A DNA stretch of 64,000 bases from CBDUXT01 sp965371245 (lineage in GTDB: Bacteria; Planctomycetota; Phycisphaerae; UBA1845). The position numbers and the translations under genes were made by a program. Of the stretch, positions 18,256-26,626 are shown piece by piece; positions within the stretch are counted from its first letter, which is position 1, and every line of letters starts with the position of its first letter. Where the stretch lies: contig CBDUXT010000020.1 in assembly GCA_965371245.1 (NCBI GenBank), positions 1 to 64,000 of the forward strand, in the 5' to 3' direction. The notes beneath the pieces were generated by a model. The model saw only the letters and a list, made by a program, of their open reading frames with translations, had not been told where the DNA came from and made no database searches.

Positions 18256-19212
18256 CTACCGTGATCGACGGGCCTTAATGGCGATCTCGTCGTAGGCCTC
18301 GCCGTTCCAAAGCTTGTTGGTGGCCGTGTAGCTTCCCGCCAACGAGTCCTTCACCGGCACCGGGACACCGTCGTCGTTGAGTTGATAGCCCAAATCGGAG
18401 GGCGTTTTCGGGTCGGCGTGGCCGTCCACGAACACGACATGCGCGAACTTGCCATGACGCGCTTCGACGGGCGAGTATTGATACAGCTCCGGATCGACGT
18501 TGGTACTCACGTCACCGGACCCCGGGCCGAAGCGCGTCGCTCCTGCCTCGACCGCCAAGCGCGGTGGATCGAGCGTGTACGAGTGTTTGCCGTGGCGTCG
18601 CCCCGCCCCGCGGCTGTCCGCGATCAGCACCGTTTGACCGGCCGAGCGAATGCGATGCAGCCCCAAGGGGAAGTTATCCCACCGCTCGTCGTCCGTGTCC
18701 TGCCGTGAGTTGCCTAGATACTGGTAGTTGTAGCCGTACGCGCCGTTGCGGACGTCGCGCTCGAACTCATCCGCGAAACTCGGGCAGGTGAAATACTTGT
18801 TGGTCATCTCCCGGCCGGATTCGCCGTCGATGCCCACGGATTTGTCACCGAAGCTGCCCGTTGAGTCGATCTCGTCGAGGAAGGGCTCCGGATCAATCAC
18901 CGGTCCGACCTCCTGGGAATCCAGAAACCATTGCCAACGCGGCTTGCTGCGTCCCCAGCTGTTCACGTACGTCTCGGAGCCACTCCGAGACCTACCGTTC
19001 TTGAGTCGAAACGGTGGGAACCGGTCGCCGTTGTCGTTCATGTACAGCGTCATGCCGGTGCCCAGCCGCTTGAGGTTGGCCAGACAGACGCTCGCCTTGG
19101 CCTGGTTCCGGGCGGCCGACAGCGATGGCAAGAGGATGGATACCAAGAGCGAGATGATCGAGATGACAACGAGCAACTCGATAAGGGTGAACGCGTTCCG
19201 TCTTCGAATCAT
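18256..19212 (-). CDS. Type II pseudopilin-like protein with H-X9-DG motif
   Basis: Prepilin-type protein of 318 aa. ATG 19212 gives a short basic leader and the class III signal FTLIELLVVISIISLLVSILLPSL, in which Phe-Thr-Leu-Ile-Glu is the peptidase/methylation site. The globular part ends with HGKFAHVVFVDG, which is the H-X9-DG motif typical of the large planctomycete pseudopilin family. Other pilus or secretion genes are absent, as is usual for these stand-alone copies. It is transcribed away from hemL across a shared control region with two inverted repeats. Confidence 0.92.
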   Translation of the reverse strand: MIRRRNAFTLIELLVVISIISLLVSILLPSLSAARNQAKASVCLANLKRLGTGMTLYMNDNGDRFPPFRLKNGRSRSGSETYVNSWGRSKPRWQWFLDSQEVGPVIDPEPFLDEIDSTGSFGDKSVGIDGESGREMTNKYFTCPSFADEFERDVRNGAYGYNYQYLGNSRQDTDDERWDNFPLGLHRIRSAGQTVLIADSRGAGRRHGKHSYTLDPPRLAVEAGATRFGPGSGDVSTNVDPELYQYSPVEARHGKFAHVVFVDGHADPKTPSDLGYQLNDDGVPVPVKDSLAGSYTATNKLWNGEAYDEIAIKARRSR

Positions 19213-19295
19213 GGCTTGAACTCCTGTTTCGGTCGCCGATTCATAGGTCGTGTTAGTCTTCGCCTGCACCGCGCCATGCGGCAGGATCACTACTT

Positions 19296-19318
19296 GTATT
19301 GAGATTGGTTCTCAATAC
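19296..19318. promoter_or_regulatory. Inverted repeat, probable operator for the pseudopilin gene
   Basis: GTATTGAGA-N5-TCTCAATAC, perfect 9-base arms. It shares the TTGAGA/TCTCAA half-sites with the repeat at 19371-19389. On the minus strand TTGAGA (19315-19310) is placed where a -35 for the pseudopilin gene would be. The overall shape recalls Fur-family boxes, but it is not a close match. Confidence 0.6.
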
Positions 19319-19370
19319 TGTCCAACATTATCGCATATATCGAGCGAAATCAACCGTCTGGTGAAGCAAA

Positions 19371-19389
19371 ATTGAGACCATGTCTCAAT
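19371..19389. promoter_or_regulatory. Inverted repeat overlapping the hemL promoter
   Basis: ATTGAGACCATGTCTCAAT: perfect 8-base arms around CAT. By hand alignment 13 of 19 positions agree with the Fur-box form AATGAGAATCATTCTCATT. It covers the -35 of the promoter at 19372-19400, so a bound protein should repress hemL-hemC-hemD. Confidence 0.65.
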
Positions 19390-19400
19390 ATTTCTACGAT
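19372..19400 (+). promoter_or_regulatory. Promoter of hemL-hemC-hemD
   Basis: TTGAGA (19372-19377), 17-base spacer, TACGAT (19395-19400). Transcription would start near 19407 and leave a leader of about 330 bases (19401-19735). The leader is GC-rich, has several possible hairpins and no riboswitch motif that I recognise. Confidence 0.6.
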
Positions 19401-19735
19401 ATTTGCCGGAAACCGCTCGCCTCGGTCGGACGCCTGGGTTGCCGCGCGATCGCGCCCGGTTTCACCACAACCATGCCCGCCAGATACGATCCTGCCCGGG
19501 TTACGGCGCGGCCCTCTGCGCCGTACGTCACACCCCTCCGCGCGATTTCGCGCACGTCCCGTCGCACAGGCTGCGGTACGGCGTTTGCAAATCGTTTGCC
19601 GGTTGGACGAGCCCTTTCGGCGCCTCGGTGGTCTCGCGTTCGTCGCGATGCCGGCGCACTGCATTCGCCGCGGCTTCGGTGGACGCTACACTGCCCGGTG
19701 ACCACCATGACGCCAAGCGGAGAAGAGACGAACCG

Positions 19736-21046
19736 GTGAGGTCCACTTTGACAACGACGTCTCGCGCGCGATCGGCCGAACTGTTCGCCGGCGCCGGGAA
19801 AGTTCTGGTCGGCGGCGTGAACAGCCCGGTACGCGCCTTCCGCGCCGTCGGCGGCGAGCCGGTGTTCGTTCAGCGCGCCGAGGGAGCCTACATCCACGAC
19901 GTGGACGGCAACCGGTACGTCGATTGGGTCGGCAGTTGGGGTCCGGCCATCGTCGGTCATGCGCACCCGGCGGTCGTCGAGGCGGTTCAACAAGCGGCGG
20001 CCCGCGGGCTGAGCTTTGGGGCGTGCTGCGCCGCCGAGGCGGAATTGGCCGGAATCATTGTCGGCGCCATTCCCTCCATCGAGATGCTTCGGCTGGTCAG
20101 CAGCGGAACCGAAGCCTCGATGAGTGCCATACGACTGGCACGCGCGGTAACGGGCCGATCTCGCATACTCAAGTTCATTGGATGCTACCACGGCCACGTT
20201 GACTCCCTTCTCGTGGCCGCCGGCTCGGGCGCGGCGACCTTCGGGGTTCCCGACTCCGCCGGCGTGCCTCCGGCGTTCGCCCAATCAACCCTGCCGGCAC
20301 CCTACAACGACGCGGCGGCCGTGGACCGGATCATGACCGATCACGGCGAGGACGTGGCCGGGATCATTGTCGAGCCCATCGCCGGAAACATGGGCTTTGT
20401 CGAGCCGGCGGAAGGGTTCCTCCGGTCGCTACGACAGGCCTGCGACCGGCATCAGGCATTGCTCATCTTCGACGAGGTGATGACCGGGTTTCGCATTGGA
20501 TGGGGCGGCTACCAGAACCTGTGCGACGTCAAGGCGGACCTGACCTGTCTGGGAAAGGTGATCGGCGGCGGGATGCCGGTGGCCGCCTACGGCGGGTCGA
20601 AAAGCATCATGGAGCACGTCAGCCCGATGGGGCCCGCCTATCAGGCCGGCACGCTCAGCGGCAACCCGCTCGGCATGGCGTCGGGCATCGCAACGCTAGG
20701 TCTCTGCCAAGCGGACGGCTTCTACGGGCGTCTACAAGAGAAGGCGCTGCGGTTGACGAAGGGATTGCGCGACGCGGCGACAGCGGCCGGCGTCTCGCTA
20801 CACGTCGGCGCCCGTGGCGGCATGTTCGGCATGGCACTGAGCGACAAACCCGTGTGCAATTTCGACGACGCAAAGGCGTGCGACCACGAGCGATACGCCA
20901 CGTTCTTCCGAGAAATGCTCGATCGCGGCGTCTGGCTACCACCGTCCGGCTACGAAGCGATGTTCATCTCCGCAGCGCACGACGACGAGGCCATCGCGGT
21001 GACGCTCGATGCGGCCGAGAAAAGCTTCGCGAAGTTGGCGCCATGA
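19736..21046 (+). CDS. hemL: Glutamate-1-semialdehyde 2,1-aminomutase
   Basis: PLP enzyme that makes 5-aminolevulinate from glutamate-1-semialdehyde. Family motifs: GGVNSPVRAF near the start, GSWGPAIVGHAHP, SSGTEASMSAIRLARA, the PLP-Asp in LLIFDEVMTGFR, and the Schiff-base lysine in DLTCLGKVIGGGMPV. GTG 19736 is chosen because GGAGAAGAG lies eight bases upstream and the homology begins there; the frame stays open to 19403. The product is 436 aa. Its stop overlaps the hemC start (ATGA). Confidence 0.97.
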   Translation: MRSTLTTTSRARSAELFAGAGKVLVGGVNSPVRAFRAVGGEPVFVQRAEGAYIHDVDGNRYVDWVGSWGPAIVGHAHPAVVEAVQQAAARGLSFGACCAAEAELAGIIVGAIPSIEMLRLVSSGTEASMSAIRLARAVTGRSRILKFIGCYHGHVDSLLVAAGSGAATFGVPDSAGVPPAFAQSTLPAPYNDAAAVDRIMTDHGEDVAGIIVEPIAGNMGFVEPAEGFLRSLRQACDRHQALLIFDEVMTGFRIGWGGYQNLCDVKADLTCLGKVIGGGMPVAAYGGSKSIMEHVSPMGPAYQAGTLSGNPLGMASGIATLGLCQADGFYGRLQEKALRLTKGLRDAATAAGVSLHVGARGGMFGMALSDKPVCNFDDAKACDHERYATFFREMLDRGVWLPPSGYEAMFISAAHDDEAIAVTLDAAEKSFAKLAP

Positions 21047-21933
21047 CCACGCTGAGCCTCGGTACGCGCGGCAGCGACCTGGCGCTGTGGCAGTCCCGAT
21101 GGTTCGCCCGGCGACTCGAGGCCACTCACTCCGGCCTGGTCATCGAAGAGGTCATCCTTCAGACGCATGGTGACATCGCCACGACACAGCGATTCGACCG
21201 CGATTGGCCGGTCGGTGGTTTCGTAGGGGCGATCGAACAGGCGCTGGCGGCTGGCGAAATCGATCTGGCCGTCCACAGCTTCAAGGATCTTCAGACGGCC
21301 GTCACCGCCGGGCTGACGATCGCCGCGATTCCCGGGCGCGAGGCGGCCCACGACGTTCTGGTCACGCCAAAAGCGATCACCCTGGATGATGTCGGCGACG
21401 GGTTCCGGCTGGGCACCAGCAGTCCGCGACGAATGGCGCAGTTTCGCCGCCTCGGTGACATCGAGATCGTGGAGATTCGCGGCAACGTGGCCACCCGAAT
21501 CGCCAAGCTTGAACGCGAGAACCTCGACGGCGTGGTGCTTGCGGCCGCGGGGCTCAACCGGCTGGACCTTCGCCCAGTTCATCGCATCGACCTGCCGATG
21601 GACCGGTTCGTGCCCTCGCCCGCGCAGGGCGCGTTGGCGATCCAGGTGCGGGAAGGCAGTGAGGCCGCAGCGCTTGTCGAGATTCTGGACGACCCGTCGG
21701 TCCGCCGCGTGGTGACGGCCGAGCGGAGCTTCCTGCGGGCGATCGGTGCCGGTTGCCATGTTCCTGTCGGGGCGCTGGCCTCGCTGAACGGCGTATCGAT
21801 TTCCCTGCACGGACAGCTCTTCGGCGAGGACCAACTGCGCTTGGCCGAGGGCACCGAAACCGGGGACGATCCCGAAGCGGTCGGACGGCAACTGGCCGAT
21901 CGTCTCCAGCGCGAGCTGAAGGAATCGGCATGA
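21043..21933 (+). CDS. hemC: Porphobilinogen deaminase (hydroxymethylbilane synthase)
   Basis: Polymerises four porphobilinogens into hydroxymethylbilane. It shows LGTRGSDLALWQS, the catalytic-Asp region EIDLAVHSFKDLQT, LGTSSPRRMAQ, and the dipyrromethane-cofactor cysteine in AIGAGCHVPVGA. At 296 aa it is slightly shorter than many homologues because the third domain is compact. It overlaps hemL upstream and hemD downstream by ATGA in each case, giving a tightly coupled operon. Confidence 0.96.
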   Translation: MTTLSLGTRGSDLALWQSRWFARRLEATHSGLVIEEVILQTHGDIATTQRFDRDWPVGGFVGAIEQALAAGEIDLAVHSFKDLQTAVTAGLTIAAIPGREAAHDVLVTPKAITLDDVGDGFRLGTSSPRRMAQFRRLGDIEIVEIRGNVATRIAKLERENLDGVVLAAAGLNRLDLRPVHRIDLPMDRFVPSPAQGALAIQVREGSEAAALVEILDDPSVRRVVTAERSFLRAIGAGCHVPVGALASLNGVSISLHGQLFGEDQLRLAEGTETGDDPEAVGRQLADRLQRELKESA

Positions 21934-22604
21934 ACGTCTGGGTCACGCGCGACGAAGACTCGGGCGGATCCCTGTCCGCGGCGCTGAGTGCCGAGGGCTT
22001 GACACCGGTGCTCGAACCGGTCGTAATGCGCCGGCTCATCGACAATGCGGCCGGCGCCATCGCAGCGCTGGGTCCTAACGATTGGCTGGTGCTCACCAGC
22101 GTCTTCGCGGTCCAGTCTGTCCCGCAAGACCCGGCGCGCGTCCCACGCGTGGCCGTCATCGGAGAGGAATCGGGTCGCGTCGCCCGTTCGCGCGGGTTTC
22201 GCGTGGAACTCATCAGCCCACGGCACGGCGCGAAGAGTCTCTTCGATGCGCTCGAACAGGTCGCCCAGCGGGGGAGAATACTCTACCCGCGTTCGTCGCG
22301 TGCGACGCAGCCAAGGGCCTGGCCCGGCGTTGAGTTGCAGTCCCCGGTGATGTATGAAACGACACGGCGTGATTTCGATCAAGGCGTGGTCGATCGGGTG
22401 GATGTGGTGTCGGTGGCCAGCCCATCCGCGGTTGAGGCGGTCGGTGCGGTCGATCGACCCTTCGCCAGCATCGGCCCGACGACGTCGGCCGCGATCCGCG
22501 CCCTCGGCGTTTCGCCCCGGATCGAAGCCCCAAAGCGAAGCTTCCGCTCACTCGCGCAAGCCATCGCCGCCTACGCCGACGACTCTCGCCACCAGCGAGC
22601 ATAG
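21930..22604 (+). CDS. hemD: Uroporphyrinogen-III synthase
   Basis: Closes hydroxymethylbilane with inversion of ring D. The sequence family is weakly conserved, but MNVWVTRDEDSGGSL at the start, the internal LTSVFAVQSV, the DVVSVASPSAVEA segment and IGPTTSAAIRALG (about residue 180) are what HemD proteins show, and the position directly after hemC supports the call. It is 224 aa. Its 3' end overlaps the 3' end of the convergent hemB by 34 bases. Confidence 0.9.
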   Translation: MNVWVTRDEDSGGSLSAALSAEGLTPVLEPVVMRRLIDNAAGAIAALGPNDWLVLTSVFAVQSVPQDPARVPRVAVIGEESGRVARSRGFRVELISPRHGAKSLFDALEQVAQRGRILYPRSSRATQPRAWPGVELQSPVMYETTRRDFDQGVVDRVDVVSVASPSAVEAVGAVDRPFASIGPTTSAAIRALGVSPRIEAPKRSFRSLAQAIAAYADDSRHQRA

Positions 22605-23596
22605 TCCAGGGCCGCATAGGTGAAGATGATGTCCGCCCCCGCTCGGGCGATCGAGGTCAGCGCTTCGCTCATGCAGTCTCGTTCGTCCAGCCAACCCTTT
22701 CCCGCGGCCGCTTTGACCATCGCATACTCCCCGCTGACGTGGTAGGCCGCGATGGGCAGCTCCGTGCGCTCGCGCAGCTTGCAGATAATGTCCAGATAGG
22801 GCAGGGCCGGCTTGACCATCAGGATGTCGGCCCCCTCGGCTTCATCCAGGGCGGCCTCGATCATCGCCTCACGGGCGTTGGCGGGGTCCATCTGATACGT
22901 CTTCTTATCGCCGGGCACACTGGCGGATTCCACCGGCGCCGATTCCAATGCCTCGCGGAAAGGTCCGTAGAACGCCGAGGCATACTTGGCGGTGTAGCTG
23001 AGAATGGCCGTCTCGGTGTGATCGGCCTCATCCAGCGCCGAGCGCATCGCACCCACCCGCCCGTCCATCATGTCGGACGGTGCCACCATGTCGGCACCAG
23101 CAGCCGCATGAACGACGGCCATCTTCGCCAGAACAAGCACGGTCTCGTCGTTGAGGATGACACCCTTCGGGCTGACCAGACCGTCGTGACCCAGGCTGGA
23201 ATAGGGATCCAAGGCGACATCGGTGATCACGCAGGCGCCCGGCACGGCTTTCTTGATCGCGCGAACGGCTCGGCAAAGCAGATTGTCGGGGTTGAGCGAC
23301 TCCGCGGCGTCCGGGGTCTTCAGCACCGGGTCGATGGCCGGGAAGAGCGCGAACGAACGAACCCCCAGCTCCATCGCGGATCGGCACTCGTCGATCGTTC
23401 GATCGATCGAGCACCGCGCGCGACCGGGCATGGCGTCGATCGGCTCAGACCGCCCGTTGCCTTCCGTGACAAACTGCGGAAGCACCAGCCGGTCCGGCGT
23501 CAGCCGCGTTTCCCGAACCAACGATCGAATGACGCTGGTCCGGCGCATCCGCCGCGGCCGAGGGACCGATGGAATGAAATCGGACGGCGTAGTCAT
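22571..23596 (-). CDS. hemB: Delta-aminolevulinic acid dehydratase (porphobilinogen synthase)
   Basis: Condenses two 5-aminolevulinates to porphobilinogen. The active-site lysines are in SYTAKYASAFYGPFRE and MVKPALPYLDII. The metal region reads TDVALDPYSSLGHDG, with Asp instead of the zinc-binding Cys residues, so it belongs to the Mg-type enzymes. ATG 23596 gives 341 aa; 13 extra residues are in frame upstream. It is convergent with hemD. Confidence 0.96.
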   Translation of the reverse strand: MTTPSDFIPSVPRPRRMRRTSVIRSLVRETRLTPDRLVLPQFVTEGNGRSEPIDAMPGRARCSIDRTIDECRSAMELGVRSFALFPAIDPVLKTPDAAESLNPDNLLCRAVRAIKKAVPGACVITDVALDPYSSLGHDGLVSPKGVILNDETVLVLAKMAVVHAAAGADMVAPSDMMDGRVGAMRSALDEADHTETAILSYTAKYASAFYGPFREALESAPVESASVPGDKKTYQMDPANAREAMIEAALDEAEGADILMVKPALPYLDIICKLRERTELPIAAYHVSGEYAMVKAAAGKGWLDERDCMSEALTSIARAGADIIFTYAALDYARWWRESSA

Positions 23597-23756
23597 CGTG
23601 CAAACTCCCAGCGCATGGACCGGCTGGGGCACCACGCGGCCTCAGCCTTACTCATCACCTCTGCAAGATAGCGGGCACACCCACTACCCCGCAACGGCGC
23701 CGACGGTCAGCCCCGCGATGGGTGCGTGACACTTCCGGCGGCACGGGTACCCCGAC

Positions 23757-23827
23757 TCAGAGCCGCTGGCGCCAGCCTGCGGACTCTGGCGTCAGCATGT
23801 CACCGGGCTTCTGCCCGGTGCTCTGAA
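23757..23827. repeat. Repeat family C, copy running into the hemY 3' end
   Basis: TCAGAGCCGCTGGCGCCAGC to GGTGCTCTGAA, matching 1486-1556. The hemY stop codon (23800-23802) lies inside the element, so its final residues FSEHRAEAR are encoded by repeat sequence. Confidence 0.85.
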
Positions 23828-25257
23828 AACTGCTCAACGCTGAGTCTGTCCCACAGCCCCGCTCGATCGTCCACGGGCCGCGCGTCGGCGATTTGCCCGG
23901 CCACCTCGACGCCAAGGCGTACGCAATCGTTGAGCGAGACCCCGTCCAGATAGTTTCCGAGCAAGAAAAGCCCGGGGAGGGACGCGACCTCACTGCGCAA
24001 TCGCGAAATCTTTTCCCGGTGCCCAACGTGATACTGAGGGATCGCAGCCGGATAACGGCATACATCGACAAGCACCGGACTGCCCGACACGCCGAGGACG
24101 CTGCGAAGCGCGTCGAGCGAGGTCGATAGCAGCTCGTCGTCGGTTCGCCCGACGGCTTCCAGATGGTGCGCTCCGCCGACGAAGACTCGAAGAAGCCGGT
24201 GGCCCGCCGGGGCGTGATGCGGAAAGATGCTATCGGCAAAGAGTGTTCCCATGAGCGGGAAATCGCGCTCGACTGCGGGGACGAGAAAGCCGAAGCCCTG
24301 GAGTGGATGGGCGATGTCCGCCGTGCGAAACCCGAGGTTCAACACGACCAGCGACGCGCTCTCGATCGACTCGAGTATTCGTGACGCCTCAGGTAGCAGC
24401 GGTTCCAGCAGCCGACCGGTCGCTCCGGCCGGTGACGCCAGTGCCAGGCGACGGCACCGGATGGATAAATCAGCTTGATCGCCACGCCGGAAGCGAACGG
24501 TGTATCCGTCGGTCTGGCGCTGTATCCCAACGACGCGCGAACCAGTGTACACACACGGGCCCAGCCGTCGCCCGATGGCTTCGGTCAACGCGCCCAGCCC
24601 GCCGCCGATGCTGACCAGCCCACGCCACCGCCGGCGCCGCCCGGCACTCTTGCGGCGAAAGGCAGAGCCCAGCCCGAGCGCCACCAGGCTTCGCGTCTTT
24701 AAGTCAATTCGACCAACACCAGGGAAGCAGGCGCTCAGGCTCAGCCGGCTGCTGTCGCCGGCGAAGATGCCCGCGATGACCGCACTGACCATCCTGTCCG
24801 CGACCTGCCGCCCGAAGCGACGCGTCGCCGCCTGCTCGATCGTTTCTTCCTGGATGGGCGCGCGCCGGCTGCAACATATACCGGTCAACAGCCGAAGCCG
24901 GGCCGAGAACGAGAGCAACCCCGTGGTCATCAGCGAGATCGGATTGGAGGGCACGGCCAAGAGTCGCCCGGCTCGGTAGACGTATCGCCTTCGCGCCGCC
25001 TTGCTCGCGCCGACGATGTCCACCTCGTCGGCGAACTCGATCAACAGATCCTCGAACGCCGGGTGCCGAACGATGACGTTGAACGGCCCCTTCTCCAGAA
25101 GAAACCCGTCGCGTGACTCGCTGCGCATGCAGCCGCCCACCGAGTCCTCTGCTTCGAGCAGCCGCACATCGACGCCGGACCTGTGGAGGTGCCACGTCGC
25201 GGTCAGACCGCTGATGCCCCCGCCGACGACCACCACATCGCACGTGGACTCATCCAT
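23800..25257 (-). CDS. hemY: Protoporphyrinogen oxidase, HemY/HemG type
   Basis: FAD enzyme that oxidises protoporphyrinogen IX (or coproporphyrinogen III in the coproporphyrin route). The Rossmann motif VVVVGGGISGLTATWHL is at the N-terminus, followed by LLEAEDSVGGCMRS and EKGPFNV. The C-terminus has LFLLGNYLDGVSLNDCV, the closing FAD motif of this family. It is 485 aa. It starts six bases after the hemE stop, so the two are co-translated. Its last nine residues derive from a family C repeat. Confidence 0.94.
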   Translation of the reverse strand: MDESTCDVVVVGGGISGLTATWHLHRSGVDVRLLEAEDSVGGCMRSESRDGFLLEKGPFNVIVRHPAFEDLLIEFADEVDIVGASKAARRRYVYRAGRLLAVPSNPISLMTTGLLSFSARLRLLTGICCSRRAPIQEETIEQAATRRFGRQVADRMVSAVIAGIFAGDSSRLSLSACFPGVGRIDLKTRSLVALGLGSAFRRKSAGRRRRWRGLVSIGGGLGALTEAIGRRLGPCVYTGSRVVGIQRQTDGYTVRFRRGDQADLSIRCRRLALASPAGATGRLLEPLLPEASRILESIESASLVVLNLGFRTADIAHPLQGFGFLVPAVERDFPLMGTLFADSIFPHHAPAGHRLLRVFVGGAHHLEAVGRTDDELLSTSLDALRSVLGVSGSPVLVDVCRYPAAIPQYHVGHREKISRLRSEVASLPGLFLLGNYLDGVSLNDCVRLGVEVAGQIADARPVDDRAGLWDRLSVEQFSEHRAEAR

Positions 25258-25263
25258 CGTTGT

Positions 25264-26322
25264 TCATCCCGCAGCCGTCGGCGTCGAGGGAATAGAGGCC
25301 GTCGCCTTGCACGCGGAAACAAACCGCTGAACGTTCTCGAACGGCGTCTCGCGGAGCAAGCCGTGGCTGAGGTTCAGGATATGGCCCTGGCGATCGCCCG
25401 CAAGGACGCACGCCCGCACGGCCGCCTCGATCTCCTCGGGCGACCCCGCGGCCACGAGGTGATGATCGACGTTGCCCTGGAACGCCACGCGGTCGCCCAC
25501 GCGCCGTTTGGCATCCGCCAGATCCACGCAGGCGCCGAGGCTAAGCACGTCGGCACCGCTGCGGACCAGCCGCTCGACGTCCGGATGCTCCTTGGCGAAG
25601 AGGATGGTCGGGACGCGCCGGGCGAGTTTGTCGAAGATCTTGATCTGATAGGGAAGCGCGAACTCTTCGTACTCGGCCGGCGTGAGAAGATCGGCCATCG
25701 ACTCGAAGAGTTGAACCGCGTCCGCCCCGGACTCGATCTGAAAGGCGAGGTACGCGGCCGTCATGTCGGCCAACCGATCGAGCAAGCGGTGGAACGTTCT
25801 TGAATCGTGCGCCATCATGGATCGGGTCAGCGCCGGCGCCGCGCCGGGGCTCTTCCCCTCGATCAGGAAGAACGCCAGCGTGAGCGGCGCGCCCGCGAAC
25901 CCGAGCATGGGTAACTCATCGGCGAGCGCCTCGCGCACAATCCGCAAGGTGTCGGCCACGAACGCCAGCTCGGTCGCGGGGTCGAACAGACGCAGCGCCT
26001 CCACGTCGGCGGGCGTACGAACGCATGGCTCGAGTACGGGGCCGGGGCGAAAAGCGAAGGGCGCGCCCATCGGGGCGAGCGGCGTGAGGATATCCTGGAA
26101 GATGATGATGGCGTCCACGCCGAGTCGCTTGGGCAAGAGCGATATCTCGGCGGCGGCATCCGGGTCACGGAATAGGTCTTCAAGCGGCCGACCGTCGCGC
26201 TCGCGCAGGCGAACATAGGCCGGGTCGGTTCGACCGGCCTGGCGCATCATCCAAACCGGTGTCCGCTCGGTGTGTTCCCGCCGGGCCGCTCGCAGAAGCA
26301 GGTCGTTGGTCAGAGTGCCCAC
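25264..26322 (-). CDS. hemE: Uroporphyrinogen decarboxylase
   Basis: Decarboxylates uroporphyrinogen III to coproporphyrinogen III. PVWMMRQAGRTDPAYV is the N-terminal signature (the usual RYLPEY is RTDPAY here) and IIIFQDILTPLAPMG holds the catalytic Asp. The C-terminus shows FQGNVDHHLV and GHILNLSHGLLRETPFENV. Length 352 aa is normal. It is followed by hemY after six bases. Confidence 0.95.
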   Translation of the reverse strand: MGTLTNDLLLRAARREHTERTPVWMMRQAGRTDPAYVRLRERDGRPLEDLFRDPDAAAEISLLPKRLGVDAIIIFQDILTPLAPMGAPFAFRPGPVLEPCVRTPADVEALRLFDPATELAFVADTLRIVREALADELPMLGFAGAPLTLAFFLIEGKSPGAAPALTRSMMAHDSRTFHRLLDRLADMTAAYLAFQIESGADAVQLFESMADLLTPAEYEEFALPYQIKIFDKLARRVPTILFAKEHPDVERLVRSGADVLSLGACVDLADAKRRVGDRVAFQGNVDHHLVAAGSPEEIEAAVRACVLAGDRQGHILNLSHGLLRETPFENVQRFVSACKATASIPSTPTAAG

Positions 26323-26626
26323 GCGATCCCCTTCCGTCGCTGCCCGAACCGAATTGAACCGCGCCGACCAGCCAGTACGTCTGCCGCTTCCGCGCCCCGA
26401 GCCGCGGGCTTTAGCCCGCGCGGTCTCGCGGCGATGGATGTATCCCTGGTGCTCTGTCGCGCCCTAGTTGACGGCTTTCGAGAGTGGCATGGGCAACCTT
26501 GTTTGCCCCTGTTGTAAACCCCGGGGTCACGGGCAAGCTGACGCTTGCCCATGGCACCCAACCATCGATCGATGTGCGACAGAGTAGTAACGCGGGCTAA
26601 CCCGGCATACGACTGCGGGAAGTTCT
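26323..26626. other. Intergenic region with two repeat types
   Basis: Between hemN and hemE there are about 300 bases with no gene. They contain a family A palindrome (26399-26437, core CGCGGGCTTTAGCCCGCG) and an imperfect inverted repeat (26484-26560) beginning GTGGCATGGGCAA and ending TTGCCCATGGCAC. Confidence 0.75.

Noticed and set aside
19403..19735. N-terminal extension of hemL
   Set aside because: The extra residues are not hemL-like, there is no ribosome site at the TTG, and GTG 19736 has a good one where the homology begins.
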